Assembly (NCBI GenBank): GCA_002722885.1
Contig: PBNE01000002.1
Span: forward strand, 62,001 to 126,000
Length of the DNA: 64,000 nucleotides
From: Rhodospirillaceae bacterium
GTDB taxonomy: Bacteria; Pseudomonadota; Alphaproteobacteria; SP197
Reading direction: 5' to 3'
The translations under genes were made by a program, and so were the position numbers. The notes beneath the pieces are model-generated. The model had not been told where the DNA came from and ran no database searches. It saw only the letters and a program-made list of their open reading frames with translations. Numbering within the stretch: the stretch's first letter is position 1; each line of letters begins with the position of its first letter. This document shows, one piece after another, positions 26,058-34,842 of the stretch.

Positions 26058-27191
26058 CTAACGCGCCGCGACTTCGCCCATGGCCTTGATCATCGGCGCG
26101 TAGAAATCGGGATCATAAGCGTCCTTGTTCTCAAGCACGCTGAAGTAGACGACCGCCGTGTCCGTGTCCGGATTGGCCAGGGCGAACTGGCCGCCATAAC
26201 CCCCGTGGCCCAGCCAGGTGCCGTCGGTCATGGTCTGGCGGCTGTAGCTGATGAAGTCACGGGGGCTTTCCATCGGTGGCCCCGGGTTGCGGCGGGTGTC
26301 TTCGATGAAGGCGGCATCGCCCACACGGCGTCCGTCGACCCCTTCGCCGCCGCGCGCGAACAGCAGGGTCAGCCGCGCGAGGTCACGGGCCGTCAGGCAC
26401 GCGCCGCCGTCGGCCAGCGCCACGCCGTCACGGTCGCAGGTCGTGTGGTAACACCCTTCGATCCCCGCGGCTTCCACGATGTCGATCAGCCAGGCGCGCA
26501 GGCTCTTGCCGCTGACCCGCTCGATCAGCCAGGCCAGCGCATCGGTGTTGGTCGATTTGTAGAGCATCGCGCCCGTGCGATTTTCCAGATCGTCACCGGT
26601 GACCGACGCGACAAACGAACGGATCGTCGGCTCTTCAGCACCATCAGGCGGCAGACGCCATCCCATGGAGGTTTCCATGACGAAACTGCCGGTGTGGGGA
26701 TCGGTGTAGTCCTCGCTGAAGTCATTGGCGACGTTCATGTCAGCGACGTTGAGCACCGTCGCACCGGCATAACCACTGCCGAGCTCAGGCAGATACGATC
26801 CCATCGTCGCATCGAGGTCGATCGCGCCACGGGCGACCATCTCACCCAGCATCAGGTTCACCACCATCTTGGTGATCGACTGGTTGCTGTGCGGCCGATC
26901 CGGCCCGAAGTCCGGCGCATAGGCCTCGTAGAGCACCCGGTCGCCCCTGGCGACACAGAAGGCCAAGAACTGGGGTGTTTCGAGGATTCGCTCGACGCCG
27001 GGATGCTCGCGGATGGTCCAGTCGATTTCCTTGCGCAACGGCAACACACGTGGTGCGCGGAAGGACAGGCTGTAGCGCGCCGTCGTCCAGAGATTGTGAA
27101 ATCCCCGTCGCCGGTAGTCCGGCATGTTCCAGTGCGCCTTGTTGTCGAACCCGGTCACAAGATCGAGGTTGTCGATGCCGGCGATGGTCAT
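26058..27191 (-). CDS. Serine hydrolase, beta-lactamase/class C esterase family
   Basis: Protein of 377 residues with the penicillin-binding fold. The nucleophile motif SITK (SxxK, about residues 104-107) follows SNQ, and LYKSTNTDAL occupies the position of the second motif. GHGGYGGQ near the C-terminus matches the HxG motif. No signal peptide is evident, so it is probably cytoplasmic and could be an esterase or an amidohydrolase. Its ATG overlaps the stop of the HalD-like oxygenase gene (ATGA), so the two belong to one operon. Confidence 0.85.
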   Translation of the reverse strand: MTIAGIDNLDLVTGFDNKAHWNMPDYRRRGFHNLWTTARYSLSFRAPRVLPLRKEIDWTIREHPGVERILETPQFLAFCVARGDRVLYEAYAPDFGPDRPHSNQSITKMVVNLMLGEMVARGAIDLDATMGSYLPELGSGYAGATVLNVADMNVANDFSEDYTDPHTGSFVMETSMGWRLPPDGAEEPTIRSFVASVTGDDLENRTGAMLYKSTNTDALAWLIERVSGKSLRAWLIDIVEAAGIEGCYHTTCDRDGVALADGGACLTARDLARLTLLFARGGEGVDGRRVGDAAFIEDTRRNPGPPMESPRDFISYSRQTMTDGTWLGHGGYGGQFALANPDTDTAVVYFSVLENKDAYDPDFYAPMIKAMGEVAAR

Positions 27192-28018
27192 GATGCCGGT
27201 GTTCCGTAATGCGGTGCGTTGTCGGGCTTGATCGCGGCCTGATGGGTCCGTTCCGGGAACACCATCATAGGTCCCCGATCGTAGCTGAAGAGCGCAATCA
27301 GGCGAGGCTGTCGTGTCGTCCCCACCGTGGTCACACGATGGACCGACCGACGTCCCCGGAACAGCGTAAATGTTTCGGGCTCGATCTGTAGCTGTTCGAT
27401 GCGCGACGAATTGCCGTCGAAAACGCGCGCAACCTCATCAAAGTGTTCGTCATCCTCGTTCGGCAGGAACGGCACGTACTGGAAGTGACCGCCTTCATCG
27501 GGAAACTGCAGAAGCAGGGACACAAAGTCGTCATTGGTGTCGTAATGCCAGGCAAATCCGTCGCCCTCCCCTTCGATATGGATTTCAAGCGCGAGATAGG
27601 GATCAGCGCTGCAGTGGAGCGTTTCGAAGCCCAGAACCCAGCGGACAAACTCGGTTAGATCAGGCCAGGCGAACAGGGGCTGCCAGAGGTTGTCGGCGGG
27701 CGGCATGTCGCGGGTGATCATCCCGCCACGGGTCCGGTGCATGGCACGTCGCGGGTGATCGTCAGGGAAACCCCGGTTGTCCATCCAGCCCCAGGGTCTG
27801 CGCATCCGGTCGTGCCGGTGCGCATCGGGAATCAGCGGCGCAAACTCCGCGATGCCCCGCTCCAGCACATCGGGCGGCAGGAAGCCGGGCAGAAAAGCCA
27901 GCGCCTTGTTCTCAAGATCGTTGCGCAGGCGCTCAACAAGAGCCATGCCATCCGGCGTATCGAGACGGTTAATCGGGTAACGGTCGAGGTCAACCAGTGA
28001 TGACGGGCCGATGGGCAT
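27188..28018 (-). CDS. HalD/ArpA-like 2-oxoglutarate Fe(II) oxygenase
   Basis: Protein of about 276 residues related to the family that contains the free-amino-acid halogenases BesD and HalD. The iron site has the form H148-Y-D150 in AWHYDTND and H217 in RRSVHRVT, with Arg229 placed to bind 2-oxoglutarate. Halogenases have Gly in place of the Asp, so this one is predicted to hydroxylate, not halogenate. The start is uncertain: ATG 28018 has a purine-rich run directly before it, while a TTG further up (28063) would add 15 residues. It is translated together with the serine hydrolase (ATGA). The substrate is unknown, perhaps an amino acid or a derivative. Confidence 0.75.
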   Translation of the reverse strand: MPIGPSSLVDLDRYPINRLDTPDGMALVERLRNDLENKALAFLPGFLPPDVLERGIAEFAPLIPDAHRHDRMRRPWGWMDNRGFPDDHPRRAMHRTRGGMITRDMPPADNLWQPLFAWPDLTEFVRWVLGFETLHCSADPYLALEIHIEGEGDGFAWHYDTNDDFVSLLLQFPDEGGHFQYVPFLPNEDDEHFDEVARVFDGNSSRIEQLQIEPETFTLFRGRRSVHRVTTVGTTRQPRLIALFSYDRGPMMVFPERTHQAAIKPDNAPHYGTPAS

Positions 28019-28104
28019 CTCCCTGCTTGTGCCATCAGACGCCTGCCGCCTTCGCTCCGTCAAGCGGCTTGCCAGCCCGCTCCGGGCGCTTTATCTCAGG
28101 TCCC

Positions 28105-28533
28105 ATGACAGGATGGATCGAAACACACCGCAATGTGGTGACGGCCTGGGACTGCGATCATCAGGGCCACATGAACACGGTCAAATATTACGAGAAATTC
28201 GATGTGGCGGGCTGGCACATGATCCAGCGCTCCGGTGCCACACGGGCACGGCTCGATGCCGACGGCGCCGGTTGCGTCGACGTCCGCATGGAACTCGATT
28301 TTGTCGGCGAGTTGAAGGTCAACGACCCTCTGCTGATCGAAAGCGGCATTGAGAAGGTCGGCAAAACCTCGTTTACCTTCCGCCACCGCATGACCAACGT
28401 GAACACCGGCGAACTGGTGGCTCGAGGCCGCTGCACAACGGTCTACTTCGATCTTAACAAGCGCGAGAAAACACCGCTGCCCGACGATATCCGCGCCGGG
28501 TTCGAAGCCATCATGATCGGCGACGAGGACTGA
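28105..28533 (+). CDS. Hotdog-fold acyl-CoA thioesterase (4HBT family)
   Basis: Protein of 142 residues with the 4-hydroxybenzoyl-CoA-thioesterase-like hotdog fold. The N-terminal WDCDHQGHMNTVKYYEKFD contains the conserved Asp and the H/N pattern before the long helix, and LDFVGELKVNDPLLIES is the expected second strand pair. It would hydrolyse an acyl-CoA. The start is ATG 28105, and the gene is divergent from the HalD-like gene with under 90 bases between them. It converges with the PagL-like gene. Confidence 0.8.
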   Translation: MTGWIETHRNVVTAWDCDHQGHMNTVKYYEKFDVAGWHMIQRSGATRARLDADGAGCVDVRMELDFVGELKVNDPLLIESGIEKVGKTSFTFRHRMTNVNTGELVARGRCTTVYFDLNKREKTPLPDDIRAGFEAIMIGDED

Positions 28534-28537
28534 CCAG

Positions 28538-29035
28538 TCAGAAAAGCCTGTCGAGCGGAACCGAATAGTTCAGCGTCAGGTTCTCGGTGCCGGGGTTGCT
28601 GTCGTAGAGGCTGGCATTCGACAAATGCGAGACTTCGAGGCCCAGCCGCGAGCGATCATCGAAGCGCCAGGCCAGCGCGATGGCTGAACGGAACTCCAGA
28701 ACACCACCCAGATCCTTACCGTCGCCATCGGAATAGGCGCCCACCGCAAAGCTCGGGCGCGCAACCAAGCGGCGGCCCAGGAAGACATCCAGGAACACAC
28801 CGCCATAACCGTAAAGCCCGCCTTCAGCGGTGATGAAACCGCCGGCCATCGGGGTCAGAATCAGATCCTTGTAGTCGGAGCGGTACTCGACGCCGAACAT
28901 CGCCGTGGTTTCGCTGTCGTTGATGTCGAAGGCGCCGCCCCGGAATGACAGAAACTCGGGATCGTCTTCTGCTGACGCGACCCCCGCAATCAGAATACCC
29001 GAAACTCTGACCAATCGTGCTAACCAGCGTATCAT
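28538..29035 (-). CDS. PagL-like acyloxyacyl hydrolase, outer membrane
   Basis: Protein of 165 residues with a signal peptide (cleavage near VASA/EDD) and an alternating beta-strand pattern, as in the lipid A 3-O-deacylase PagL family. The catalytic signature HLSNAS, followed by a Glu in NPGTENLTLNYS, is present near the C-terminus, and the chain ends in Phe, as outer-membrane barrels do. It would trim an acyl chain from lipid A. The start is ATG 29035; a 54-residue upstream extension is rejected because it precedes the signal sequence. It is divergent from the nuclease remnant. Confidence 0.8.
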   Translation of the reverse strand: MIRWLARLVRVSGILIAGVASAEDDPEFLSFRGGAFDINDSETTAMFGVEYRSDYKDLILTPMAGGFITAEGGLYGYGGVFLDVFLGRRLVARPSFAVGAYSDGDGKDLGGVLEFRSAIALAWRFDDRSRLGLEVSHLSNASLYDSNPGTENLTLNYSVPLDRLF

Positions 29036-29105
29036 CAAACGCCCCCGAAACCGTGCAGGATAGAGCCGTATCCTAACGGTTCGCTTCAGGAGGATAAAGT
29101 CGCAC

Positions 29106-29865
29106 ATGATCAGGCTGTCCGGCAGATCAACGGCCCTTGTCCTGGTTCTGCATATGATTGCGTTCAGCGAGGCAGCAGCGCAGATGTGGACCGGCACCTT
29201 GGAAACTCAGGAAACCGTCGAGGTCGCCTCTGTCGTCGATGGCGGCACGCTGGCCCTGACCGACGGTCGAGAGGTTCGCCTGGTGAGAATCATCGCGCCG
29301 AAGCTCTCCCTGGGCCGGGACTGGATCGCAGAACAGCCGCTGGCGCTCGATGCGAAGGCCGCTCTGGAAGAGCCGGTCGCCGGTCAGGTGGTGGATCTAC
29401 ATTCCGGGCCGACGGGCATGGATCGCCATGACCGCATACTGGTTCATGTCGTGCTGCCAGACGGCCATTGGGTTCAGGCCATCCTGTTACAGCAGGAGCT
29501 AGCACGGGTCTAAAGCTTTGCCGACAACCGCTCGCGATGGCCGAGATGCTCGCCTTCGAGGCGCAGGCCCGTGACGCCGGCAAAGGACTCTGGACCGATC
29601 CCTTCTATGCCGTACGGGACGCGGGCCTGCCCGAAGGCACCCCGTTCGACCGATTCGAGCTGGTTGAAGGTGTGGTCGCCGATGTCGCAGAGGTCGACCG
29701 GCGCATCTACACCAACTTCATGGATATGACCGCCACGATTTCGCCCCACAATCGCGCCAGCTTTCGCGATGCGGGTATGGAACTTCCGGACCTTGAGGGG
29801 CGTCCATCCGCATACGCGGATGGACGGGCTGGTACAATGGACCGATGATCGAGGTGCTGGACTGA
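29106..29865 (+). pseudogene. Secreted thermonuclease-like (SNase) gene, broken in three places
   Basis: The three reading frames together spell one SNase-like protein. Frame one, from ATG 29106, gives a signal peptide and VASVVDGGTLALTDGREVRLVRI, ending ELARV with TAA (29511-29513). The next frame gives AEMLAFEAQARDAGKGLWTD through ELPDLEGR. A further shift near 29800 gives IRIRGWTGWYNGPMIEVLD and the natural stop at 29863. So there is one nonsense codon (a Tyr is expected in ARVYSFADNRS) and two frameshifts. The catalytic Asp of the usual DGDT is also Gly (DGGT). The stop overlaps the M48 gene start (TGATG). Confidence 0.85.
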
Positions 29866-31340
29866 TGTTGACCTGGTTGAGATTCCTGACCCTCATGGCG
29901 TTGGCCTCGGCCCTGGGTGCCGCGCTCAGTGCCTGTTCAACCAATCCGGCCACAGGTGAAGCCAACTTCACACTCGTTTCTCCGGCGCAGGAACGTCAGA
30001 TCGGCGCCGATGCCCACCCCCAGGTGATCGAACAGTTCGGCGTCTATGAGGAAATGCCGGAGCTCAACGCCTATGTCGCGGAAATCTCGTCCCGCCTCCA
30101 CAGCGTTTCCGAGATGTCCAACGAGACCTTCCATTACACGCTGCTCGACAGCGAAATGGTCAACGCCTTCGCCATTCCGGGCGGCTACATCTATGTCACA
30201 CGCGGACTCATGGCACTCGCCAACAACGAAGCAGAACTGGCCGGCGTGATCGGCCACGAAATCGGCCATGTCACCGCGCGCCACGGCGCCCAGCGCATGA
30301 CCCAACAGACCCTGGCGGGGCTCAGCGTTCTGGCGGTCGGTGTTGCACTCCAGGATCAGAACCTGATGCAGCTCGCCAACGCCGGGGCGATGGCCTGGGT
30401 CGCCGGCTACAGCCGCAGTCAGGAGCTGCAGTCCGACGAACTTGGCGTCCGCTACCTCACCCAGTCAGGCTATGACCCCATCGCTATGGCGAGCTTTCTG
30501 GAACAACTCGGCCGTCATTCGCATCTGGAACGTCAGCTCGCGTTTCAGGAGGGAGAACCAGAGCCGGCCGACAGCTGGTTCGCGACCCACCCGCGCACGG
30601 GAGATCGCGTCGTCGCCGCCGCCGAACTCGCACGCGCTGACCTCAACGATCCCTATCTCGGCCGCAACACCTATCTGCGCCGGATCGATGGCATGATCTA
30701 TGGGGACAGTCCCGAACAGGGTTTCCGCCGCGGCAACACGTTTTCCCATCCGGAACTGCGCTTCACCTTCGACGTGCCTGAAGGATTTCGCATGCAGAAC
30801 TCGACCAGTGCGGTGGTCGCGTTCAACGCAGATGGCGCCTTCATCATTTTTGACGGTGCGGACAATCCCGGCGGGTCCATGGCCAACTATGTCCAGGCCT
30901 GGACCAACCAGCTTGTCGGACAGCAGATAACCCTGAACGACCTGGAGCGCATCACCGTCAACGGCATGGAGGCCGCCACGGGCTGGCTGCGGCTCAACCT
31001 GCAGCAGGGCCAGAGCGACGTGCGTCTTCTGGCCATCGAGTATGATTCCGAGACCATCTACCAATTCATCTTCGTGGCGCCGACCCATCTCTCGTCGCAG
31101 CTCGCGACCGGCTTCCAGCGCACCACCTACAGCTTCCGCCAACTCTCGGCCTCCGAAGCCCGCACACTGCGTCCCCTGCGCATCCGGGTGGTCGAGGTCG
31201 GCTACGGCGACACGATCGACGACTTTGCGCGCATGATGCAGTTCGACGATCTGCGCCGCGAGCGGTTCATGGTCCTGAACGGCATGACATCAGACGCCGA
31301 TCTTCAGGCGGGCATGCTTGTGAAGGTGGTGCAAGAGTAG
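29865..31340 (+). CDS. M48-family metalloprotease lipoprotein with C-terminal LysM-like domain
   Basis: Protein of 491 residues resembling BepA/YfgC-type periplasmic M48 proteases, which act in outer-membrane protein quality control. The N-terminus is a lipoprotein signal with lipobox LSAC (Cys24). The zinc motif HEIGH is at 131-135, followed by ARHGAQ and the third ligand in ELQSDELG. The last 60 residues look like a LysM-type peptidoglycan-binding domain. The start ATG overlaps the stop of the nuclease pseudogene in TGATG, so translational coupling from that gene has probably been lost. Confidence 0.85.
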   Translation: MLTWLRFLTLMALASALGAALSACSTNPATGEANFTLVSPAQERQIGADAHPQVIEQFGVYEEMPELNAYVAEISSRLHSVSEMSNETFHYTLLDSEMVNAFAIPGGYIYVTRGLMALANNEAELAGVIGHEIGHVTARHGAQRMTQQTLAGLSVLAVGVALQDQNLMQLANAGAMAWVAGYSRSQELQSDELGVRYLTQSGYDPIAMASFLEQLGRHSHLERQLAFQEGEPEPADSWFATHPRTGDRVVAAAELARADLNDPYLGRNTYLRRIDGMIYGDSPEQGFRRGNTFSHPELRFTFDVPEGFRMQNSTSAVVAFNADGAFIIFDGADNPGGSMANYVQAWTNQLVGQQITLNDLERITVNGMEAATGWLRLNLQQGQSDVRLLAIEYDSETIYQFIFVAPTHLSSQLATGFQRTTYSFRQLSASEARTLRPLRIRVVEVGYGDTIDDFARMMQFDDLRRERFMVLNGMTSDADLQAGMLVKVVQE

Positions 31341-31352
31341 CCGGCGCCCCTC

Positions 31353-32558
31353 TCAGGACTGCAGCACGGCACCACCGGCAATCAGGTCGACGATCTCGCT
31401 GGCGCTCAGGCCGGCCTCTTCCAGCACCTGACGGCTGTGTTCGCCGTGCCGAGGCACAAGTCCGGCCAGAGCCGGCCCGTCATGGTGACAACCGAAGGCC
31501 GCGACCGGGAGAGATAATGGCCCGCCGTCGCTCTCGATTTCGCTCGCCGCGACCACGCCTCGTGTCGCGGTCTGCGGTTCGGCCAGCGCCTCATCCATGC
31601 GACGGGCCTGGGCCGCGGGCACACCGCGTTCGTTGATGATCGCTTCCCATTCGTCTGCGGTCCGCGCCGCGAGGATCTCTGTCAGCCGCCCCATGTCCTG
31701 TTCCGCCAGGTCGGCGATCTCTTGCCGCGTCATCCCGGCCCGTTCGTCGGCCAGGGCCTCCTCGCCCAGGGCCCGCAACAGGTTCACGTATTGCTGCACG
31801 GTGGCCGCACCAAGGAAGATCAGGCCCTCCGCCGTCTCATAACAGGAGTACCCGGCCTGGCCGGGCGTCACGCTGCCAAAGGGTGGGGGAGTCCGGCCCA
31901 AAGCCTGGGTCGCCATCACAGGCATCGACATTATCATCAGGGCTGCATCGGCCATGGCGACATCAATCCGCTGGCTCTTTCCCGTGCGGCAACGCTGGAA
32001 CAGCGCAGAAGCAATCGCAAAGGACCCCTGCGCGCCGGTGCCGCAGTCAATCAGCGGCGGACCAACGCGGGTGGGATGATGATCAGCCGTGCCGTTGGCC
32101 GCCATCAGCCCGCTGTAGGCCTTGATCACAGGGTCATATGCCGGATGCCTGCGCTTCGGCCCGGTCTGACCGAAGCCAGTCATCGAACAATAGATGATGT
32201 CGGGTCTGATCGCCGCGACAGCCTCGCAGCCCAGCCCCAGCGCCTCCAGCTTGCCTGCACGATAGTTCTCGATCCGAACATCGGCGTCTTCAGCCAGACG
32301 TTCGGCGACAACGAGACCCTCCGATGTCGGGAGGTCCAGCACCAGGGAACTTTTGCCTGCGTTCTGTGAGGTGAACCCGGTGCCCAGCCCCTGGTCCGAC
32401 AACACGGGATCAGCGTCCTGATCGCGCATCATGTCGGGCGTTCCAGGCGGCTCGATCTTGATGACATCGGCACCCATCCCAGAGAGCTGATAGGCCGCGA
32501 AGGGTCCGGACAGAACATGGGTGAAGTCCTGGACCCGGATGCCTTCGAACGGCTACAT
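31353..32558 (-). pseudogene. CaiB/BaiF-family CoA-transferase with a stop at codon 2
   Basis: The frame encodes a full class III CoA-transferase of about 400 residues: PFEGIRVQDFTHVLSGPFAAYQLS, then MGADVIKIE (CoA-binding region), and later YDPVIKAYSGLMAANG and IDVAMADAAL with the conserved Asp. But the initiator ATG at 32558 is followed at once by TAG (32553-32555). The next ATG (32477) would lack the first 27 residues, which carry the CoA-binding strand. It may be a recent loss, or translation may start at a non-standard codon after the stop. The gene lies six bases behind the carbamoylase gene. Confidence 0.7.
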
Positions 32559-32564
32559 GGCGGC

Positions 32565-33812
32565 CTATTCCGGGACGGCCCGGGCGCGATCGAGCATGGC
32601 GTGAAGCAGGACGTTGCAACCCGCTTCCAGATCGTCCTTGGCGGCGTTCTCGATCTCGTTGTGGCTGATGCCGCCCTCACAGGGCACAAAGATCATTCCG
32701 GTAGGCGCAACACGGCTGACATACACCGCATCGTGGCCGGCGCCCGACACCATATCCATATGGTCATAACCCAGCAGTTCCGCGCCCTTGCGTACGGCGC
32801 CGACACAATTCTCGTCGAACACCACCGGTGGTGAAACCCAGATCTCGTCGACCTCGATCTCGACCTTCTTCTTGATCCCGATCTTGGTCGCGGCCCAACG
32901 CAGCCCGGCATCCAGCCGGTCGAACGCCTCCTGGTCCGGGTGCCGGATATCGACCGAAAGCTGGACATCACCGGCAATCGTGTTGCGCGACCCGGTGGGA
33001 TTGCAATGTTCGACCTTCACCGTGGTGCGGCCGTGCGGGCCTTCGCCCAGGGCGTTGTCGTCGAGATGCTGGATCAGCTTGGCCGCCGCCACCATGGCGT
33101 CCTTGCGCATTTCCATCGGCGTCGGCCCGGCATGGGCTTCCATGCCCTTGATCCGCACATCGTACCAGCGGATGCCCTGCACACCGGTCACCACCCCGAC
33201 CGGCTTCTTTTCCGCCTCCAGGATCGGCCCCTGCTCGATATGGGCCTCGAAGTGGAAACCGAGGTCGTGGCCACCCGGCTCCTCGTCGCCCAGATAGCCG
33301 ATCCGGGCGAGCTCCTCGCCCATGGTCTTGCCGTCGGAATCGCTCTGGTTATGGGCATACTCGAGGCTGAAATCTCCGGAGAATACGCCGGATCCGATCA
33401 TGGCCGGTGCAAAGCGCGCACCCTCCTCGTTGGTCCAGCAGATCACCTCCATCGGTGCTTCGGTCTCGATTCCCGCATCGTTCAGGCAGCGCACGATCTC
33501 CAGTCCCGCCAGAACACCGTAAACGCCATCGAACTTGCCGCCGGTCGGCTGGGTGTCGAGATGGCTGCCGGTGGACACCGGTTTGGCACCGGCGTCACGG
33601 CCCGGCCTGCGGGCAAAAATGTTGCCCATCTTGTCGACCGTGCATGTCATGCCTGCCGCCTCGCACCAGGATACGAAGAGGTCACGCCCCTGCTTGTCGC
33701 CGTCACTCAGCGCCAGACGGCAGTTGCCGCCCTTCTCGGTCGCGTCGATCTTGGCCATCTCCATGATGGTGTCCCAAAGGCGATCGGCGTTGATCTGCAA
33801 TCCCTGGCTCAT
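32565..33812 (-). CDS. Zn-dependent hydrolase, N-carbamoyl-L-amino-acid hydrolase/allantoate amidohydrolase type
   Basis: M20-type dinuclear zinc enzyme of 415 residues. Metal ligands appear in GSHLDTQPTGGKFDGVYG (His/Asp), in NEEGARF (Glu-Glu) and in FEAHIEQGP (His), the last being the carbamoylase/allantoate amidohydrolase signature. The dimerisation region AHAGPTPMEMRKDAM is present. It removes a carbamoyl or ureido group from an amino acid derivative. It is complete and starts at the ATG used. The CoA-transferase pseudogene follows in the same direction. Confidence 0.88.
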   Translation of the reverse strand: MSQGLQINADRLWDTIMEMAKIDATEKGGNCRLALSDGDKQGRDLFVSWCEAAGMTCTVDKMGNIFARRPGRDAGAKPVSTGSHLDTQPTGGKFDGVYGVLAGLEIVRCLNDAGIETEAPMEVICWTNEEGARFAPAMIGSGVFSGDFSLEYAHNQSDSDGKTMGEELARIGYLGDEEPGGHDLGFHFEAHIEQGPILEAEKKPVGVVTGVQGIRWYDVRIKGMEAHAGPTPMEMRKDAMVAAAKLIQHLDDNALGEGPHGRTTVKVEHCNPTGSRNTIAGDVQLSVDIRHPDQEAFDRLDAGLRWAATKIGIKKKVEIEVDEIWVSPPVVFDENCVGAVRKGAELLGYDHMDMVSGAGHDAVYVSRVAPTGMIFVPCEGGISHNEIENAAKDDLEAGCNVLLHAMLDRARAVPE

Positions 33813-33903
33813 GAGAACGGTGTCCTGTGGTGCTTGTGCTGATTCCCGGGAGCCATCTTCACGGTCCCGGACGATTGATCAAGGTCCAGCCGGGATTTCC
33901 GGG

Positions 33904-34704
33904 TTAGGCATCGATTCTGTCGACCACGCGCCCCTCGGAATCAAAGCAGTAGGCCACCAGCGCGCCACCATTGCCGCATCCGCCGTCCAGGGTGGCGGTG
34001 TGATCGCCGACCACAACGCCGGCATGATCGGGATCGAAGCCCCGGACCACGAGGCGGAAGCTACCGTAGGGCTGCGAGAGAGCAGCAAAACCGCCGGGGT
34101 TCCACCAGAAGGCATCGCGCTGCGTTTCCAAGGGCCGCTCGGGGTCGAGACCGGCATGCACAAACAACAAAGCGCCATCGGATGTGACACAGGCCCGTTT
34201 CAGATTGTTCATCAGTTCACGATGGCCGGGATGGCCATACATCGTGTCCCGCAGACCGCCGGTCCAACGGGTCAGAGTCACAGTACCACCTCGCGCCGCA
34301 GCCAGGCCGTCGTTCACCACGCCACCGTAGGCCTGAATCGTCGGCTCCACACCGCGGCTTACCATCCAGGTCAGCACATTGGTGGGGTCCATGGCCAATT
34401 GAAGCTGGAGCAGCTTCTGCCACATCTCCTCCTGAGCCCCACGCAGAAACACCACGTCTTCGGGCATCATGCCGGGAACCGAGAGCAGTTCGCGGCGAAA
34501 GGCGATGATTTCGTCGATGGTCCCCAGAATGTCGGGGCCGAGACCGAGATAGTTGCCCAGATAGACCACCCGGTCGCGCACAGCGATCCGATCAGCCAGG
34601 CCGCGATGCAAGGCAGCGAGCCGGTCATGCTCACCATGGACTGCAGCAACGGCCCAGATGCGCTGGCCGCCTGTCAGGGTGCCGAATTTATCGGGATCGA
34701 GCAT
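33904..34704 (-). CDS. Degenerate calcineurin-like phosphoesterase (PPP/ApaH-like), probably inactive
   Basis: Protein of 266 residues that follows the layout of PPP-type phosphatases of the diadenosine-tetraphosphatase kind. The N-terminal strand IWAVAAVHGEHDRL corresponds to the usual GDxHG motif, but the Asp is missing. VVYLGNYLGLGPD stands for GDxxDRG with Asp changed to Asn and DRG lost, and FLRGAQEEM stands for RGNHE without the Asn-His. The late FVHAGLDP segment is well kept. Most metal ligands are therefore absent, which suggests a binding or regulatory role or ongoing decay, although the frame is intact. It is downstream of carD on the same strand. Confidence 0.6.
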   Translation of the reverse strand: MLDPDKFGTLTGGQRIWAVAAVHGEHDRLAALHRGLADRIAVRDRVVYLGNYLGLGPDILGTIDEIIAFRRELLSVPGMMPEDVVFLRGAQEEMWQKLLQLQLAMDPTNVLTWMVSRGVEPTIQAYGGVVNDGLAAARGGTVTLTRWTGGLRDTMYGHPGHRELMNNLKRACVTSDGALLFVHAGLDPERPLETQRDAFWWNPGGFAALSQPYGSFRLVVRGFDPDHAGVVVGDHTATLDGGCGNGGALVAYCFDSEGRVVDRIDA

Positions 34705-34751
34705 CGTGCCGGCTGTTCGCGCTCCACCGGACGGGCCGCAACCCGCCGCAG

Positions 34752-34790
34752 GAATAACAAGGACCCCGCCGTGGTCATCACGACGGGGTC
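34752..34790 (-). terminator. Rho-independent terminator after carD
   Basis: Inverted repeat GACCCCG/CGGGGTC with further pairing CGT/ACG inside. On the minus strand it is followed by CTTGTTATT. It lies just after the CarD coding region and before the degenerate phosphoesterase. Confidence 0.6.
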
Positions 34791-34842
34791 TTCAGCGTAG
34801 AGCGGATCAGCGTCCGGTTGAACCGGCGCCTTCCGATTCCAT

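Noticed and set aside
26205-27209. Plus-strand open frame of 334 codons opposite the serine hydrolase.
   Set aside because: It has no ribosome site or domain signal; the minus-strand gene is coupled to its neighbour.
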